Part shown: piece after piece, positions 61,631 through 64,000 of the stretch | How positions within the stretch are numbered: position 1 is the first letter of the stretch | Layout of the letters: each line of letters begins with the position of its first letter | NCBI RefSeq assembly: GCF_009792235.1 | Contig: NZ_CP046973.1 | Coordinates: 3,596,001 to 3,660,000, forward strand | Direction of reading: 5' to 3' | Source of the DNA: Microcystis aeruginosa FD4 | GTDB taxonomy: Bacteria; Cyanobacteriota; Cyanobacteriia; Cyanobacteriales; Microcystaceae | DNA length: 64,000 nucleotides | Notes under the pieces: model-generated | What the model was told of the DNA's origin: nothing | What the model saw: only the letters and a program-made list of their open reading frames with translations | Databases searched by the model: none | Made by a program: the position numbers and the translations under genes

Positions 61631-62248
61631 TTAAACCGCCGTTTTCCGTGACTCAAGGATGGGGTGGATAATTGTCCAGGCCAGGACGATAATTAAAGCC
61701 AAGATACCAAAACGAGCCATAGAACTAACTAACTGGTGCAAGGGGAACAAACGGCCTAAAAAGAAAGATAATGTCACCATAATCGTCGCCCACACCGTTG
61801 CCCCACCGAGATTACAGAGGAAAAAGCGACCGTAGGGCATTCGGGCAATTCCCGCCATGGGACCTGCAAAGATTCTTAACAAAGCCACGAAACGACCGAA
61901 AAAGACCGCCCGGGGTGCATTTTTACTAAATTGATCCTTGGCTAATTCTAGTTTTTGAGGCGGAATCCGAAAGAATTTGCCAACTTTTAACAAAAACGAC
62001 CAACCTCCAGCGCGACCGAGCCAATAGCCAAAATTATCGCCTAAAACTGCTCCTGTAATTGCGCTGACTAAAACTAACCAATAGTTCAAATCACCGCTAC
62101 CGGCAAGGAAGCCGCCGACAATGGTGATGGTTTCTCCTGGGATGGGAATCCCCGTATTTTCGAGGGTGATGCCGATAAATACTGCCCAGTATCCGTATTG
62201 GTGGGCGATTTCTTCAATATTTTCTAGGGATAATAGCTCTAGGGACAT
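61631..62248 (-). CDS. DedA-family membrane protein
   Basis: 205 residues from the ATG at 62248 (MSLELLSLENIEEIAHQYGY). DedA marks: ENTGIPIPGETITIVGGFLA, GAVLGDNFGYWLGRAGG and FFGRFVALLRIFAGPMAGI. Six membrane segments with two re-entrant loops. Recent work links DedA to flipping of undecaprenyl phosphate or other lipids; the exact activity of this copy is unknown. Single gene, convergent with rbp. Confidence 0.87.
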   Translation of the reverse strand: MSLELLSLENIEEIAHQYGYWAVFIGITLENTGIPIPGETITIVGGFLAGSGDLNYWLVLVSAITGAVLGDNFGYWLGRAGGWSFLLKVGKFFRIPPQKLELAKDQFSKNAPRAVFFGRFVALLRIFAGPMAGIARMPYGRFFLCNLGGATVWATIMVTLSFFLGRLFPLHQLVSSMARFGILALIIVLAWTIIHPILESRKTAV

Positions 62249-62317
62249 GGAGCGCTTTCTTAACAAAGGTTTACGAATATTCTAAGATATTTTTACAATA
62301 TTTAACCGTGGCTGAAC

Positions 62318-62857
62318 ATGACTTTTCCCAGTATTGATTTATTAGCAATTCGTCAGGGTGAGATAAAAGATTTAGCGGGCATGAATTTGGCAGGGGCTGA
62401 TTTAGCGGGTGCAGACCTAGCCGGGGCGAATTTACGGGCAAATTTACGCGGTGCTGACCTTACTGGGGCAAATTTAAGAGGAGCAGATTTTCGTAATGCC
62501 GATTTACGCGGGGCAATTCTCCTCGATGCGATCGTCACTGAGGCAAGTTTGGCCGGTGCTTTTTTGGCTGGGGCCGTTTTTAATCATCTAGATTTGTCCG
62601 GGGCGGATTTTCGCGGTGTCGATGGCCGGGGAGTGAGTTTTGTCGGGGCGATTTTAACCCAAGCCGATTTTACTAGCGCTAATCTGTCCGGGGCAGATCT
62701 GTCGGCTACCGATTTAGAGGAAGCAATTTTTTTCGGGGCGATTTTACGGGGAACAAATTTTACTGATGCCAATCTTCTTTGTGCTAGTTTAGCCTCGGCA
62801 GTAACCACGGGGGCAATTTTCGATCGAGCTTGTTTAGAAGGGACAGGATTAACCTAA
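62318..62857 (+). CDS. Pentapeptide-repeat protein
   Basis: 179 residues made almost entirely of A(D/N)LxG repeats, such as NLAGADLAGADLAGANL; from about residue 95 the repeats become irregular (FRGVDGRGVSFVGAILTQAD). It would fold as a right-handed quadrilateral beta helix. No signal peptide. Such proteins are frequent in cyanobacteria; some mimic DNA, most have no known role. The start ATG 62318 directly precedes a non-repeat leader of about 20 residues. Confidence 0.85.
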   Translation: MTFPSIDLLAIRQGEIKDLAGMNLAGADLAGADLAGANLRANLRGADLTGANLRGADFRNADLRGAILLDAIVTEASLAGAFLAGAVFNHLDLSGADFRGVDGRGVSFVGAILTQADFTSANLSGADLSATDLEEAIFFGAILRGTNFTDANLLCASLASAVTTGAIFDRACLEGTGLT

Positions 62858-62871
62858 ATGGCTGATAGATA

Positions 62872-63053
62872 AGACCTCTTGTAAAAATCAAAAATTGTTG
62901 TTAGGGTTAGGAGTCAGTAGCCAGTAGTCAGTAGTCAGGAGAATTAAGAATGAATAATAATCAGTTAAATGGTCTATTTATAGACTTTATGCCATTTAAT
63001 CCTTATTTTTGCCGTTTTTGAACTCTGAAGAATTAATTATGCAAGAGGTTTAT
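62872..63053. mobile_element. MITE related to the IS5-type element
   Basis: Left end AGACCTCTTGTAAAAATC; right end inverse AAACCTCTTGCATAATTAAT. Compare IS end AGACCTCTTGCATAATTT. Interior aligns with 10139-10378 but without the extra segment there. GTCAGTAGCCAGTAGTCAGT units (62917-62937) are inside. No gene. Confidence 0.7.
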
Positions 63054-63376
63054 CAAAGAAGATGAGTTTCTCATTCGTTGCTAGAACCTGATCTAGATTG
63101 AAAAATCTTGACCATTTCCCTGTTTATCGGCCTCCATAGCTCCAGCTATTCTGAACCATTTAACCCCTTTGCTGCCCTGGGTTTTCTTCTTGGCCAAATT
63201 GATCAAGTTTTTGCCATCCTCCACCAGAAAATTTAATTTAATTGTCCCGCAGCTATTGAATAATTTTCCCCGACCAATTAAGCAATCAACCTATTTTCTT
63301 AAGAGAACCTAGTAGAAAAGATTATGCACAAAAATGATAGGATTGATCGATACCTAACTGCCGTTAATCGCCATCG
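63054..63376. other. 323-bp intergenic region
   Basis: No gene and no array. AAGATTATGCACAAAAATGA (63318-63337) precedes the next gene but no clear promoter is seen. Confidence 0.5.
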
Positions 63377-64000
63377 ATGAGACCTTTACGCCAACTTTAC
63401 CGCTATTTAAGTTTATTTTGCCTCTGTCTTCTTCTGACTGTGGGCTGTCAGTCCACTAATTCCAATTTACCCCGGGGGGATAGCGATCGCCTGATGATTG
63501 GGACCACCCTAAAACCACGCTCGCTCGATCCTGCCGATAGTTATGAGTTAGCAGGACTTTTTATTATTTATAATCTCGGTGAAACTCTCTACACCTACGC
63601 AGAAGGAACCACTAATTTAAAGCCCCTCCTGGCCACGGAATTGCCGCAAATTAGCCCCGATGGTTTGACTTATACTATCCCAGTACGTCGAGGAGTTATC
63701 TTTCATGATGGCACGGTTTTTAACGCAGAGGCGATGAAGTTTTCCCTAGAAAGATTTATCAAAAATGGTGGCGAACCTTCCTTTCTGCTCCGGGATACAA
63801 TTGATAAAATCACCGCCAGCAAAGAAGACGAAATTACTATTAAATTAACCAGACCTTTTGCCGCTTTTCCTGCTCTTTTAGCTTACCCCGGAGCCTGTGC
63901 AGTTTCACCCAAATTTTATCAAATTGGCGAAGGTAAATTTAAACCCGAAGAATTTATCGGCACAGGACATTATCGCTTAAAGGCAGTTACTAGCGATTCT
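63377..64000 (+). CDS. Peptide/nickel-type ABC substrate-binding lipoprotein, cut by window edge
   Basis: First 208 residues. Lipoprotein signal LSLFCLCLLLTVGC with Cys24. Family 5 (DppA/OppA-like) features: RLMIGTTLKPRSLDPADSYE, YNLGETLYTYAE, LATELPQISPDGLTYTIPVR, and FHDGTVFNAEAMKFSLERFI. It would capture peptides, nickel or other small ligands on the outer face of the inner membrane. The rest and any permease genes lie beyond the window. Confidence 0.9.
   Translation, partial: MRPLRQLYRYLSLFCLCLLLTVGCQSTNSNLPRGDSDRLMIGTTLKPRSLDPADSYELAGLFIIYNLGETLYTYAEGTTNLKPLLATELPQISPDGLTYTIPVRRGVIFHDGTVFNAEAMKFSLERFIKNGGEPSFLLRDTIDKITASKEDEITIKLTRPFAAFPALLAYPGACAVSPKFYQIGEGKFKPEEFIGTGHYRLKAVTSDS

Noticed and set aside
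62353..62808. Ala/Pro/Lys-rich frames opposite the pentapeptide protein
   Set aside because: Complement of regular A(D/N)LxG codons; no independent support.

Overview
The window looks like a chromosome segment of a unicellular, bloom-type cyanobacterium, most likely Microcystis (inference). Seen in the sequence: phototroph-specific genes (chlG, chlD, a one-helix Hli protein, petH with a CpcD-type linker domain, a CPP1-like protein, a Tab2-like protein, cyAbrB), more than 20 copies of the cyanobacterial octamer GCGATCGC, moderate GC, and many intergenic low-complexity arrays (GGGGTGTG-type, AACTGAT/CAGTTATCAGT-type). Small inverted-repeat elements and toxin-antitoxin debris are also frequent, as is usual for this genus.

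Layout. 0-1.5 kb: alternating DUF433/DUF5615 toxin-antitoxin genes, cut by the left edge. 1.6-10 kb: CIA30-domain protein, CPP1-like protein, HAD hydrolase, solanesyl diphosphate synthase (sds), a frameshifted citramalate synthase (cimA) and small membrane proteins. 10-12 kb: rimM and tRNA-Leu(GAG), separated by several MITE-like elements. 12-21.5 kb: phosphorylase-family protein, lone iron-type ABC ATPase, rimK, rlmN plus a broken 3' copy of it, a stand-alone CpcD-like gene followed by petH, a ChaN-like protein and a CysQ/IMPase-like phosphatase. 21.6-27 kb: membrane GTPase, a secreted protein with two internal repeats, and a cluster of small toxin-antitoxin genes, some broken. 27-34 kb: DUF4335 protein, CsgG-like protein, sdhB, cyAbrB, CPBP protease and Tab2-like protein.

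34.6-39.5 kb is the most mobile part: a decayed IS30 transposase, an adjacent IS5-type element, a perfect tandem duplication of a Uma2 endonuclease gene (992-bp period), and a PEP-CTERM secreted protein. 39.8-52.6 kb: ABC-2 permease, the DUF2862-ArsA/HSP20-chlG operon, BI-1 protein, hli, a zinc metallopeptidase, a third Uma2, a TldD/PmbA protein, a frameshifted ABC-2-type membrane protein and chlD. 53-64 kb: lipoprotein, a tnpB interrupted by a MITE, ispD, a frameshifted serine-acetyltransferase-like gene, a glycosyltransferase, hicAB, menB, an RRM RNA-binding protein, DedA, a pentapeptide protein and the start of a peptide-type substrate-binding lipoprotein.

How the genes connect: chlD and chlG act in chlorophyll synthesis, sds and menB in plastoquinone/phylloquinone supply, ispD in isoprenoid precursor supply, petH and sdhB in electron transport. 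Most are single housekeeping genes without long operons. I found no CRISPR array, prophage or biosynthetic cluster. The unusual content is in small duplications, nested mobile elements and broken toxin-antitoxin loci rather than one large new system.
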